Shown here: piece by piece, positions 1-12,600 of the stretch | Layout: each line of letters opens with the position of its first letter | Numbering within the stretch: the stretch's first letter is position 1 | Assembly: GCF_014529535.1 (NCBI RefSeq) | Contig: NW_023503493.1 | Coordinates: 15,284,001 to 15,348,000, forward strand | Direction: 5' to 3' | Origin: Bradysia coprophila | Taxonomy: Eukaryota > Arthropoda > Insecta > Diptera > Sciaridae | Length of the DNA: 64,000 nucleotides | Translations under genes and position numbers: made by a program | Notes under the pieces: model-generated | What the model was told of the DNA's origin: nothing | Database searches by the model: none | Seen by the model: the letters and a program-made list of their open reading frames with translations, nothing else

Positions 1-617
1 ATTTGAGTATGTAATAGTACATTGAATGACAAGGGGCGAAAGTAAAAAAATTCAACCGTGTGCGAGAGTTGGAGCCCGCGCCGAAGGCAAGGGCTCTAAT
101 CGCACAGGTTGAATTTTTTTACTTTTGGCCCGAGTCGTTCATACTATTTTTTTTGATACCAACATTGAAAATTGATACGTATCGCAAACATCGCAACAAA
201 ATGTTGAAATAAAAAGGCATTTAGCCAGAAAATGCGGGGGTCCAGGGGGCGGCAGCCCCCTGGTATATGAAAAATTTAATAATTTAGCCATCACAACAAT
301 AACACACACAAAAATTAAGATATAACTAACAAATCATTCAGTAACAAAAAGTATCAACTTTGTATGCTAATTTCAATAAGAACACTGGCGCACAGTGTTT
401 TACAATTTTGATCAAAGTATTCTGCATAATATGAGCGGATTTTGTTGACAACTCGACTCATTTCTCTCATTTTCTGTGACGTCAGTCACTTTCGCTGTTC
501 GTTCAGTTGCGTTCGCTCTTCGTTAAGTACTTTCTCCCCGTGGGATGCATTTTTTTACTTTCGCCCCTCATATGCGGGGCGAAAGTATCATTTTTCAATG
601 TTGGTATCAAAAAAAAT
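1..617. repeat. Nested-hairpin repeat, copy 1 (left end may lie outside the window)
   Basis: A hairpin with long arms runs from about 33 to 130: GGGGCGAAAGTA plus an A/T run on the left pairs with its complement on the right, around a GC-rich loop (GCCCGCGCCGAAGGC). At 155-171 GATACCAACATTGAAAA begins an inner arm, whose complement lies at about 592-609. Between them, at 235-262, is a short GC-rich palindrome (CCAGGGGGC, loop, GCCCCCTGG), and at about 558-586 a palindrome of CTTTCGCCCC type. The same order of parts recurs at 18690-20200, so this is an interspersed repeat and not a gene. No coding region was seen. The superfamily is not recognised. Confidence 0.7.
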
Positions 618-3600
618 AAAATAAATCAAAACTGGAAATATAATTTGCTTTTTTTAATTACTTTTCATGTGTACGGTGGATTAACCTTATTTTCTTCACT
701 CAAAAGGACATGTGAAAATGACGTTTTGCTGACGTGACAATTAGGGAAAGAAAATTTCTGTGTTCTTCCTGAGCAGAAAATAGACATTTTTTGCTCCGAA
801 TTGTCAGTCGGTTTTTGTTTAAAAAAATGTTGTGTAACGAATTGATGTTTTCGTTCCGTGGATAAAAAATGTTAATCGGGCAACTCAAAAAACGTTATGT
901 TCACCTCGGGGGAAAATGAGAAATTCCAACTCGAGAGACTCGCAATTCTCCCCTCGGTAAATAAATAACTATTTTCTCATAAAATACTTTTCACATTTCA
1001 TTCAAATGTTGCATTTTGTGCAAAATTTGTAAACACAATGTAAAAAAGGCGTAAAATATTTTCAATATGTAAATAGTTTGTATAATGTATTTTACCTGCA
1101 TTTCCGAATCCAACAACTTATGACTGCAATTGTTCCAAATATAACTGCGCCGAAAGCGCACCAAAGTGCAGTCTGAAAACGAATGAATTATGTTTGTATA
1201 AAATAAGAAAATGCTTTCTGGAGCACCAGCATCTTAAATAATAAATTAAATTTTACATTCACATTTTACGAGTAACAATCTAACAACATGTCTAAAACTT
1301 GAGTTTCAAACAATTTTCAAGAAAATGTAGAAATTCAACCGAAACAATTCTCAACAAAAGTACGTCATTAATATGAACGATTATGATTTTAACCATTTTA
1401 TCGTTTCGTACATTTCCCAACCTGTCTCCCCGATTTGTTTAAACTTGAAGTGATCAAAGTATATCAAAGTCACTGTAATATCAAAAGGACGTTTAACACA
1501 GTCTATGTATAGCAATTTCCATGCAATTACGAATGGTTGAACTATCAAAACTTTCTATTTACTAGCACCTGTGTATTGAATCGATATAATTACCATTTAC
1601 ACCCGTAAATTACTTTCAGCATTTTGTTGGAGTACAGAATATAAGAAAGCATCGGATATCGGTGTATTGAAGCTCTAGTTGAGGAGAAAACCAACAAAAT
1701 GTATATAAACTCTCAAAGTATATGTCTAAACTTTGCTTCACTTTATCAATGCTTGCACATTATATAACTGATGGTAAATGCTGTTCTTGTCACATTTGAT
1801 CTCTTTCAAATTATCCTTAATCTCGTTCGCAAAACAGCTAAGACTTAAACACCGATTGATTGATGATAACTACCACACTTATTTAAAGCAGGCACTCGAC
1901 GTTCAAAACAATGTTGGTTGCTATTCAACAATGAATTAATCAAAATGCTGTAATTACACACACATACCGTCTGTCTGCCCGGCAACAATATCAATTTGTC
2001 ATTAGATCCTTTTTTATAATAAAATGTTTATTGTACGGACGAGGATGTTGATGCCCTTCTGTTATGGCAAAAATATTACGGACGTAAAACGTACATAAAT
2101 TCCATCAAATGGTTGGGTTCGTACATATTTATCTACTTATCCTTATATCCCCAAAAGAGACGAAAAACGCAAACCCAATGGTGTACTAGCGCATGCAGTC
2201 CAATAAAATTACAATCTATAAATTACAATCTCTAAATAATTCTGGAATTTTTTTTATCTTTCGAATGTGTATACGTAGTAGTCATCTACATTAAACAAGA
2301 TCAGTATCCACCTTTCACCACACCCTGTAGAGGGACTTACAACTGGGAGCCACGTAAGAGCCGTTATTTCATTGAAGCGTATGTGTGGTGAAAAGTGATT
2401 ATGGAGATTATTAAGTTACGGCCTTTAGTTGTGTTCTACTTCTTAAATTTTAGAATGAATGATAAGTGGAAAATAGAGTTCCGGGTACGAAACTGTCATA
2501 TGTAATGGTAGTGCAAGGGCTCTAATTTGTTCTCGTAGATACGTTGAAGTACATATAATGGATTCAGAGACCATATAGGCCATGTTTCTTTACGATATTT
2601 TATCAATTGTAAGGCTTAAATTTTTCAGATGAGTTATTCATATTTTAATCCCGAGCAAGTGGAGAACGTGTAGTTGTTAATCCAATTTCAATTTATTTTT
2701 TCTCAATATCATCACACAGAACTGCAACGTTAGACAGGGAGCATATCACCCAATACTTTCTGGCTTTTCTTATTGCGAAAGCTTGGGAGAACTAACTCGG
2801 TTTTACTTGGTTGCACTACAAATCAGCAACTAGTCTCCGTTTTAGAGAAACGAAATTGATGTATTTTATTTAGCGCCGATGAAGAACGAACATTAAACTA
2901 AGGTCTGTTGTTCGTAACATTAGGAAAATTTAAATATTTGCTACGAAGTGAGACGTCCTACGACGGCTGAGATGTACAATAAGCTTACCATCTTGCCCTA
3001 AAAAAATTCGAAAACGGAAGTGTCTGAACAAAGATTTTTCGTATTGAGTAGAGAAGCTTGTATTTCAAAACATGGGATCGATGGCAGGCTCTTGGTCTAA
3101 ATTAAATTTTCTCGTGTGCAAAGTTTTTGCATAAATTTAAATACTAATATATGTTATGTACTGCTATAGCTCACTTTATGCATTTCTGTTTCGTGGTTAC
3201 GTCGACAACTTCTTTTCTTTTACGCTGGAATTGCAATTATGTGTCGGTACGAAACAGAAAGAAACTTTTATGTAAAATGGTGTTACAGCAAGAAAAAAAG
3301 ATGTTAAAACAGCAGAGGTAAAATAGTATAAATGTGGAATACTCACAATCCAGAAGTGCGGTGTTGAAGTTTTAAAATCTAATTGCATTGCTTTGACAAA
3401 CGTCGCCGTCACGGTGACCTATAAAAAAGTAAAAATATTTCTGTAAAAATAAACTTTAAGGAAAACATGTTTTGCTGAGTTCCTTTTCTCAGATAAATTA
3501 TTCGAATGACGCTGTTTGCATGCAAGATGACTTTCATTGTTTCGGAAAAATTACAATTTTTCTGGTCTTATTACAATGAATAATGAATTTTTGAAATATA

Positions 3601-6600
3601 TGAACATTTCATTAGAGTTTGCACCAAATTATGACGATTTTCTATACGTATGTAGACGTTGGTATTTTACTTTACATTATACAATACAATGTTCCGTGGA
3701 ATTCGTGTGATTTATGTACAGAGCAGCGTTAAGTAGTAAGAGATTAATTGTTATGCATGGTATGTACGTACATGGGACGTTCGCGTGAAACCGAATGCGA
3801 AATAATTATTGAGTGAACCACCGACATTTGTTCACATTGATAATAAACTTGTTGACTACAACCACGCTCAAGTCATATTTTGAAACATTCAGCACAATAT
3901 CAATCTTTCCATTAAAATACTCAAAGACGTAAGGGGATGAGCATAAAGTTGAATTGTATTAGGCACCAGATTTTATCTACTTCGATCTACATATTTCGAG
4001 TCAGAAACAAAATCTTTTACTTCATTTGATTTAACACGTATTTGGCATTTACTAAGGTCGTATTAACCAAGCACACAGCTTGTGTCTGTCGTTCATGTTC
4101 TGTAGTTGGACCAGTTGGACCTGTATGGAGCTTTTCTTCGTAAGTTACTAAAACAGACAACAATTACTTTTTGCGATAGCGATGACCTGGATGACCTGGA
4201 AAGCTGTATGTTACTCCACCGTATTATTTAAATATGGATTGAAAAATGTCGCACTACTTTAGAAGTTAGTGGATGAAAAACATTGGTTTTTCATCAGATT
4301 TCAAACAAGAATCTGGCTCGATGCCCGATCGACGTCATAACATATGATTTCAGAATTCATAGTTTGAATGTGCAAAAGGGATGTATAGAGTGGATTTTCA
4401 TTCAGTTTATATAGATAATTTAGCAAACTCCGTCGAACAGTAGATTTGCTTCAAGAAATCCTCCCTATTATATGAGCCAGACAGCGTGAGTGGATAATTT
4501 AAACCCACACACTTTATGTCTGCAATTTGAAAATAAAAAATAATAATTCAATTCACGGAAGCAATATTGTTAATGATGGCCCATTTCAAGTCGGCGACGA
4601 AAGCATTCATCCAATATCAATATAACTTTATCGTGTAGCACAATATTTAAGTATCCATCGACTGTATTGTATCTACTATGTATGGTATAGTATGTGCAAT
4701 AAGGCGAAAAATATATATAGGAGTTGTAGTTTCATTTTATTATTATTTCCATTGATTCTTCGTTCCTCATAAAAATCATTTTTGAAAAAAAAAATTGTGA
4801 CAATATTTTTCAGCAAAGTTATAAAAGCTGTATGCTCCAATACGTATATATGTATCGTTCACATCTTTATTCAGACCTGTACCTGTACATTCTCTTGTGC
4901 TAAAAAAAATATAAAAAAATGCGACATTGTCGCGATACAATATTGTATGAGTATCACTACTATCTGCTGGTAACATTGGTGACACGGATGCGATCGATAT
5001 AAACGAGGGTAATTTTCCTAAATATTTTATCAACACAATGCATCGCATCAGATGCTCGTTTGCAAAAAAAAAATATTTGCTTAAATTGAACAGTTTAATA
5101 AACGCTTTGTTATCATCGCCGCGATAAGCATCAAACATCAAAATGTATTTCCGCACATTCCTGTTGTAACGGATACATGAATTACGCTCAAATGAACTAA
5201 CAAAAGCAGCAGCAGTTTAACGGGTAGTCGATGTTTATTGCATGGTAGTTGATGGCTGTACTATATACATAAAACTATATATACAAAGAAGTTGGAACGG
5301 AATATAAAAAAGAAAAGCTCTAGTCTAGTTAAACATAAAACACGCAAATCATTTTTAACGATTTTCCCTTTCAGTGAATTAAGCTTTTATAAATAGTAGC
5401 ACACGTCATAAAAAATGTAGACATAAAATATACATACTCGTACGGACGGACGGTACGGATAGGTTATAATATGATGGTGTGATGGAACCAAATGATCCAA
5501 GTGACATTCTATTACGTTTGCATTATTGATGAGTCGGGGACGAAGAAATAATATTTGTTGAACTTTCACGTTTAATGAAGGAAAACATAAATTTATCTTC
5601 GTTTTGACAGTGAAAGATAGAAAAATTTTGGCTTTCATACATGTAGTGTTGGTGTTTAGGGTGACGCAACACTTATAACTGATCCCATACTTAATCGAGC
5701 AAAGAGTTCAAAATCTTTATACATAAAAAATTAGGTAGCGTTGCGTAGACAGGACATTTAATATACATCCGTTTTTACATGTACACAGGTTGTAGTAGCG
5801 ATGTAGCGAAGGTTTTTGTTAATGAAATATGTACAACGTGAAACAGGACAATCAAACCAAGGTATATTAACGAGTTTTGTAGTCTCTTTGATACGGTCAT
5901 CACATCACTATTTATAGATAGAAAGTAATTGCTTTGAGGATAATTAATGCACCGATTTTGTATATATGGAGGATTGTTCGCAAAGTATATGTACCGCAAC
6001 ACAGGAATCGGGCTCGCGTGACTGTTTTCTTTTTTCGAGTGCCTATAATAATGCGTCGGGTCAAAAAATGGTCTAATTTTAACTTCCATAATTTATGAAC
6101 GGCCTTAGAGGTGTGACTTAGGTTGTGGTACACGGTCAGTACTACCAGTAGCGCATGCCAGTAGCGCATTACAGTTAGTACCTAATTCCTATTAGATACA
6201 TTTAACCTGATCGACTTTTCTTATCTACTTTTAGACACGTGCGGTCAGCACCTCGGTCAGCACCAATATAGTTTGAGTTATCCATTTTTGGTGGACAAAA
6301 CATACAATTGAGAATATCTTAAAAAACACCAATAGAGCTTTGTCACAAATGTTTGTTGTCCCAGACATTCTTCAAATATTTTTTTACCATGAAGCCGGTT
6401 ATAAACTTATGGTTATAAAATGATGCATGTAATGTCTCGGCCAAAAATATGTCCCTAAGTTCTATGGGTCTCTACATAATTATTCGTAGTCAAAGCGAAA
6501 CCGTACATATCGGGGATGTATGACCACATAGATAAATAAAATGAGGTTGGTACATGTTTTACTCGCAGTAAAGATTTTTTTTTTCTAATTAGTTTTAGAT
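618..6600. other. Gene-poor AT-rich stretch with two candidate minus-strand exons
   Basis: Apart from the splice-flanked minus-strand segments at 1096-1172 and 3347-3418 (see the candidate membrane-protein gene), I see no recognisable coding sequence here. The short open frames around 4776-5156 and 5387-6169 overlap one another in different frames and show no family features. The stretch could be intronic if the candidate gene is real. Confidence 0.5.
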
Positions 6601-9600
6601 TTATAGCAAATCAAATATGTGTGAAACGGCATTAGCATCCTCATTTTCAAACGTTTTCAAAATTGATGCACAGTTTCCTCTCTGAATTTCTATTGAATAT
6701 TGTTGTATCAAGAAATTTGTCGAGCGCTTTTCTCCAGTTTTTTGTTGCAGCAGCTTTTCGATTTTATTTATGAATTTCTTAGTGTCCTCTCCCATTGGCC
6801 CGAACGTTTCGAAAGCGATAGGAGTGAATATGTAGTCACGTTTTAATGCCATGTAGTGTAAAGAAAATAGTTTCAAAGGCTAAACCCTTCGATTTATTTC
6901 CCAACAGACCCAATTGCCAATCATTTCCAATCCAGCCATTCTAAACTGGCCCTACTACAGACTACAGTTGACACCGTAACACCAAAAAGTTGAGCTGGTT
7001 ACAGGCGTTCAATTAAGCCTTTTGAAGTAGTTGCAAAACTTGTTGCAAAAAATATTTTCCTTTTACAAATTTTGCAACTACTTTCACAACTACTTCAGGT
7101 TGCTCCCAGTCGTTTGAAGTTGTTGCAAAAGTTGTCGCAAAAAAAAAATTTCCTTTTACGAATTTTGCAACTTCTTTTGCAACTAGTTCAGGCGGGTGTT
7201 CAATTACTTTTCTAATGACACCAAACACAATATTCTGCTATCAATGAGTGACTTGGAAACAATGAGTTTTTGTTAGAGATGAGTGGGCCGCCCGCAAAAG
7301 CGGGCTGCCCGCAGCCCATGTCTCATGCCCATGGGCATGGGCGTAATGGGCTTCAGAGATCGTGGGCATGGGCCTGGGTGTGGGCATTTTTATAAGACTT
7401 GGGCGCCCAAACTACGATTTGTTGTCGTCTCGTCATCCCATCAATTCATAAGAATTATTTTTCGATAATTAGTGTAATATCGGAATTTTTTTGGATCCTG
7501 GAATCAAATTTTGTTTGAAACGTTCGTCATTAACATGGGAATCACTAGCAGAATGTCTTTATACAAACTTATTACCCATACAAGACATATTTAACACTAA
7601 CTAAATCAGCGATTTTTGTAGACTGGGCTAGTGCCCATGGGCATTTTACTTGTGGGCTTTGGTCTGGGCATTGGGCTCATTTTTTCAAATGATGGGCATA
7701 GTGGCAAAAATTTGCTATACCCACTCATCTCTAGTCGTGTTATGTTAACTCGCTGAGTAACTGGACGCACATGCCTCCGAGTGACAAAATCCAAGAAGTT
7801 GCAGAAGTCGAAATTTGCGTGACTGCGATAATTTTGGGGTAAAATGGTCGCAACGTTGTGGAGGCTTTTGTGGGCATAGTCTCCGACAGTGAAACTAGTT
7901 TTGGAATCAATATATGTTTAACGGCAGGCCTATTCATTTATCATAGGAAGGTGCGGGAATTCACAAGTAAAAGACAAAATTTCCTTTTTTATTAAATTGA
8001 TTTCAATATATTGATCAGACTTTATTGTAGACAATTGGATTGTGAAACCAGTGCCGCCTTTTCCATATGGGCCGAATGGGCAAACACCCGTGTCGCCCGA
8101 AGTGGAGCAGAAGAAAATGGCACCCGAGGTCCCTAAAAAAATTTAGCTTTACTAAATTGGCGCCAATTTTTTCAATTGCCTTATGGCGCCCAAAAGCTGA
8201 AAGCGGCACTGTGTGAAACTCACATTTTTCATCAAAGAATGGCTCAAAACTCTCCAAACTAAATTGTGTAATATTAGCCACCGAATGAAACAACATAAGA
8301 TGTTTGACCAGTACGATCGGATCTTCTTAAATTGTGAAATTTCTCAATCACTTTATTCGTACCTGGGCATAATGCGATTCTTACTTAGCTTATTCTTAGA
8401 TGTTGACAATGTAAAGAAATTGTGGTATTCATACCCCTTGCTAGTAACCATCAAGTTCCAATCCTTGCTGATTAAAAGAAAAAAGGAAATGGAAGTTGAG
8501 CATAAACGTACCTATTTTTCATATTCTTATCTTGTTAGAATTCTTAGAATTCATGTTTCAAACATTATCGCTTTTCTAATGTTAGCAACATTCAATTCAG
8601 GTGTGTACAAACTATTGAAAGCCGAGATACTTGACGAAGCATTTGTCGCAGATTCTTGTTATATTACAGCAAATTACAGCAAAAATACGTTGAATTTAGG
8701 CTGGTCTTTGGGTCAAATATGAAATACACAGAGGACCGTTGCATTGCACGATATTTTATTTATATATGCAACGTATTTTTGCTGTAAATTGATTTTATGT
8801 GCCAAGTAATTTGCGAGCCTTTGACAGAACATTACAGTATGCGACAAATATATTGCACACAATCTATTAAACAATCATAAAAACCTTAAATAAGATTATT
8901 GATGTGGCAAGTAAAGGAGACGTTTTTTCTTTATTATTTCTCGCAACTTCCTCGAAGATATGCATTTCGAACAAAACCTACATCGAATGCATTAATGTAT
9001 TATGTTGTGCTACAAGTATATTGTAATTTTGATTTTTTCAGCACTAGACCCTCCAGGTGGCAAATTGGGTCGTGTGCTGAAAAAATCTCAATGAACAGTC
9101 TTTTTAGGTACACGAATGACAATTACACCTCTAGTACATATTCAACAGCGATTCAACAATAAATTCCAGTCCTCACTCAACCACCCGATCTAACTCAAAC
9201 ATCAAGAATAAACGAAATTTTTCCCAAGGCGAGAAGTACTTTGGCACGGCAGAGTAAAATAAACCATGCAGGAGCGGTTCATTTTCGAAACGTCAAATAA
9301 GGGACCTAATACACGGGATGAAAATGAACTCAAATGAACACTGATATAAATTGAAAAATTTTATCCGCAAAAAATATATGGCTACTAGGTTATTCAGGTC
9401 CCTAGTCAAACCAGCGCTCCTGCCTGGTTAACTTTACTCTGTCGTGACTTTGGTGAGGGTGAGAGAACGGTGTGCTAACGAATTATATTCAATAGCAGAA
9501 GCAGATATTATGCACCTACTAAAAACGGAGCAAACGACATTCAAATATAAACGGATTCAAAAAGAAAGCATCTTGCCTTTCATTTTCCCATTAGTTTATT

Positions 9601-12600
9601 TCCTGCAATCCCATTAAACAAAACAAACAATGTCCAAACAAGGACGTATAATCTACTACATGACTTTTCTTTAATACAAACTATTTTCTACATGGATTCT
9701 TTTAACAAGATAATTTTGCGATTTAACGATAAAGTAATCAGTAATGTAGTGATGTCGTCAAACGTTGTTTTCATTGTTGTATAGAACTTTGATTTAAAAT
9801 ATTTTTTTACTGTTATATATGGGTTTTACCAAGCTTTACCTTTAAGAGTAAAGCCGGCTTATCAATTTCAATTAATCTTTTAATAGGATTTTTATTCGAA
9901 AAAAGGCAAGGCAATGCACAACGTAATAAAGAAGGAAAACTGTGCATAAAATGAAATATTGTGAAACTTGCCGAACAGCCGTGTAGTAGTTATGGAATAA
10001 GTTTTTAAGGTGCTCCAATGAATGGATTATTGAAAGTTTCTTTTTTTGCAGAATTTTCGCTCTAAGCATGTTTGTATACTAAATAAAGTCCAATGTTTGA
10101 ATTTGTCAATAATTTACATTTAAATTGAACGAAAAAATCTGAAAGAAAAACAAAATCTGGATCAAACTCAAGAGTTTCTTAATAATGGAAGTTGTATTAT
10201 TGGCAAGCAAAGAAACACAATAAACATTCTCTAACAATATTAGACAATGTGCAACGAAAAATTTGAATGGAACAAGAAATGCCAACAGTTTGTGTTGTCA
10301 TCCCATTGTAGATTTGTCTGGACTAGAAAGTATATTTAATAGTGCAGGTACTTGTGTAATTACTTGCGCCTTTAGTTCTTTAAAATCTTTTTGAATCTGG
10401 AAAGTGTGGCTCATTACATTGCATACAAGAACTTTTTTCCGATCCATTTTTCGAAAGCTATATTCAAGGACTTACGATTTCAGCCACCATGTTCAGGAGC
10501 CAGGTATATGGTCTGGGAAACTCATATATGATCTAATAAGGATTTTTTAAGTTTTTTTTTCTTGAAATAAAATGTACGTAGTTACAATTTGAGATACTAT
10601 ATCCAGTGTTTCTTGCGAAGACATTTCATCACTACGTTTCCTCTCCTGTTAGTACGGTATTGACGATTTTCCTTGTGAAAATAGCAAAATACTTTTACGA
10701 AAGTTTGAAGTTACCAGAGGTCAGTTCATAAAAACAGTGATATCATCATGGATCAGAACTATAGAACTTTTTTAAAAACGTTTTTGTACTTTAAGAGATA
10801 CGTATGACGTTTTCGGCTGGAAATAGTAGATTACTATATCAGGGAGTTAATGAGATGTCGAGTTACCTCCCTGATGTAGTATGCTATTTTACTTTAAGAG
10901 GTTTAAGAGCGAAGTAAAAAGCCTAAAACCCTAGGGAGGTGCCATTCTTTTTTCGACACTAGGACCTAGCCTATTTTATTAAATTTTAGTTTACTTTGTA
11001 GAAAGCTGTTTATGTCTGTGGGTATGTTTTGTGAAATGTAGTTGAAAAATATGCGGGATGTAAAATTAGAATGAAAACAATTAGATTTTTTCAAGAAAAA
11101 TATGTCATTCTTTATTAGATTATCCATTTCAGATGATTTAACTTTTCGCAGACATGATGCACGCCTATCACCGGTACAACTTTCGAGTCTATTACTTCTT
11201 TTTATTTAACAATTTTCAACATAATTTTTACGGTAAATATTACTAAAACGCAGCCGAAATTTGTCAAAACAATTACTGAAAGACAGAAAATGAATCGTCA
11301 TTAAAACATTTGTGACACAGGTACAGGTACATATGCCTAATGTCCCATTAATGGCTTCTAGCTAGGTATTAGTAACTGCTTAACTCTCTTAAGTGAACAT
11401 ATAAAAGCTAGTTTCTGTAATCAACCAAATAATACACGATTTCTTTAACTAAAATGAATATCCAAAACTCAAAATTGTTGAGTGAAACGAATTTTCCGAA
11501 ATTCTTCGCTTTCACTGTTAATCGATTCAATAACTACGTAAGCAAGTTAAAAATGGTTTCAATGTGAATTCACTTAATCTAAATGGTCGTTTACCGTATT
11601 ATACATGCCAGAAGCAGGAGTTGTTCTATTTACTCAGTATGAAACAGTGAAGTGTTAATTACCAGCTAAACGAAATTAAGGTACATATCCGGGTAATAAT
11701 CAAATAATACACCACTTGACGTACAAAAACACATTATAACTTAATGTTCATTGTTGAAAAGCGATTGTATCGTCGAAGGCGAATATTCTCATTATGTTGA
11801 AATATAATTATATCGTCAAAGCCATATATATGCCCATAAAGCAAAATTTATTTCACCCCATCATCGCCATCGACAAAGTGGTGGGCAATTTGGTGCTCCT
11901 TCTTTTACCTGGGCTTGGTACAATCATCAGATATTTTGAAAGATAAGCCGAGTCCCTTATACGTTTTGCTATTAGCAAATTTTTACATAAATCTTGTAGA
12001 TGATCTTTGTGATAAAATGAATAGCTCTTGACTGTGTTCAAGTCTGCGGCGTTATACCAAAACTCCGTTTCGTAAAAATGAACTTCGAAAGCTATGTTCA
12101 AGTAAGAGCAGCTTAAATTATTGAATGTTTCTCCTTCAATAAATTGAAATGACAAACGAATATTGTCCGCAACAATCCAAATCGGGTAAATGTTGTCGGT
12201 GGAAGCACTCTGCATAATAGGTTCTTCATAATAAATATCCAAATTTGGACAATCATATTTTTTAGCAGTAAAACTTCTCGTGCAACACCGATAACCACAG
12301 TTAGTAGTTTGATGTAATAAAAATCGATTGTAGTTAAAATTGCGTGGGCCCTAATATAACATCATGCTTTCAATGTTGTTTTTAAATAATTTGTATACAC
12401 GCGACTAGCCTACCTACATAATATTGTGTGGCTTAACCACAGGGAAAAAATAACAGAAGCGAAACTACTTTGTATATTTGTATAAGTAAGAGGAATTGGT
12501 GCGATTATACCCACAGCTCCGTCAGAAATCATTTCAATTGGAAAATGGGAAAAAGGTTTTCGGAAGAATTCGAACAGAATTTTTATCAATCAATGACCTA

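Noticed and set aside
5387-6169. Overlapping minus-strand frames of 83-104 codons
   Set aside because: They overlap in different frames with no domain features, as expected by chance in AT-rich DNA.
7740-7890. Minus-strand open segment reading GDYAHKSLHNVATILPQNYR
   Set aside because: The only nearby acceptor gives a phase that does not fit the neighbouring candidate exons, and no family is recognised.
8213-8722. Open frame of 169 codons on the plus strand
   Set aside because: It starts immediately at the end of the hAT MITE, is hydrophobic AT-rich sequence, matches no family and has no usable start or splice support. A real gene is possible but unsupported.
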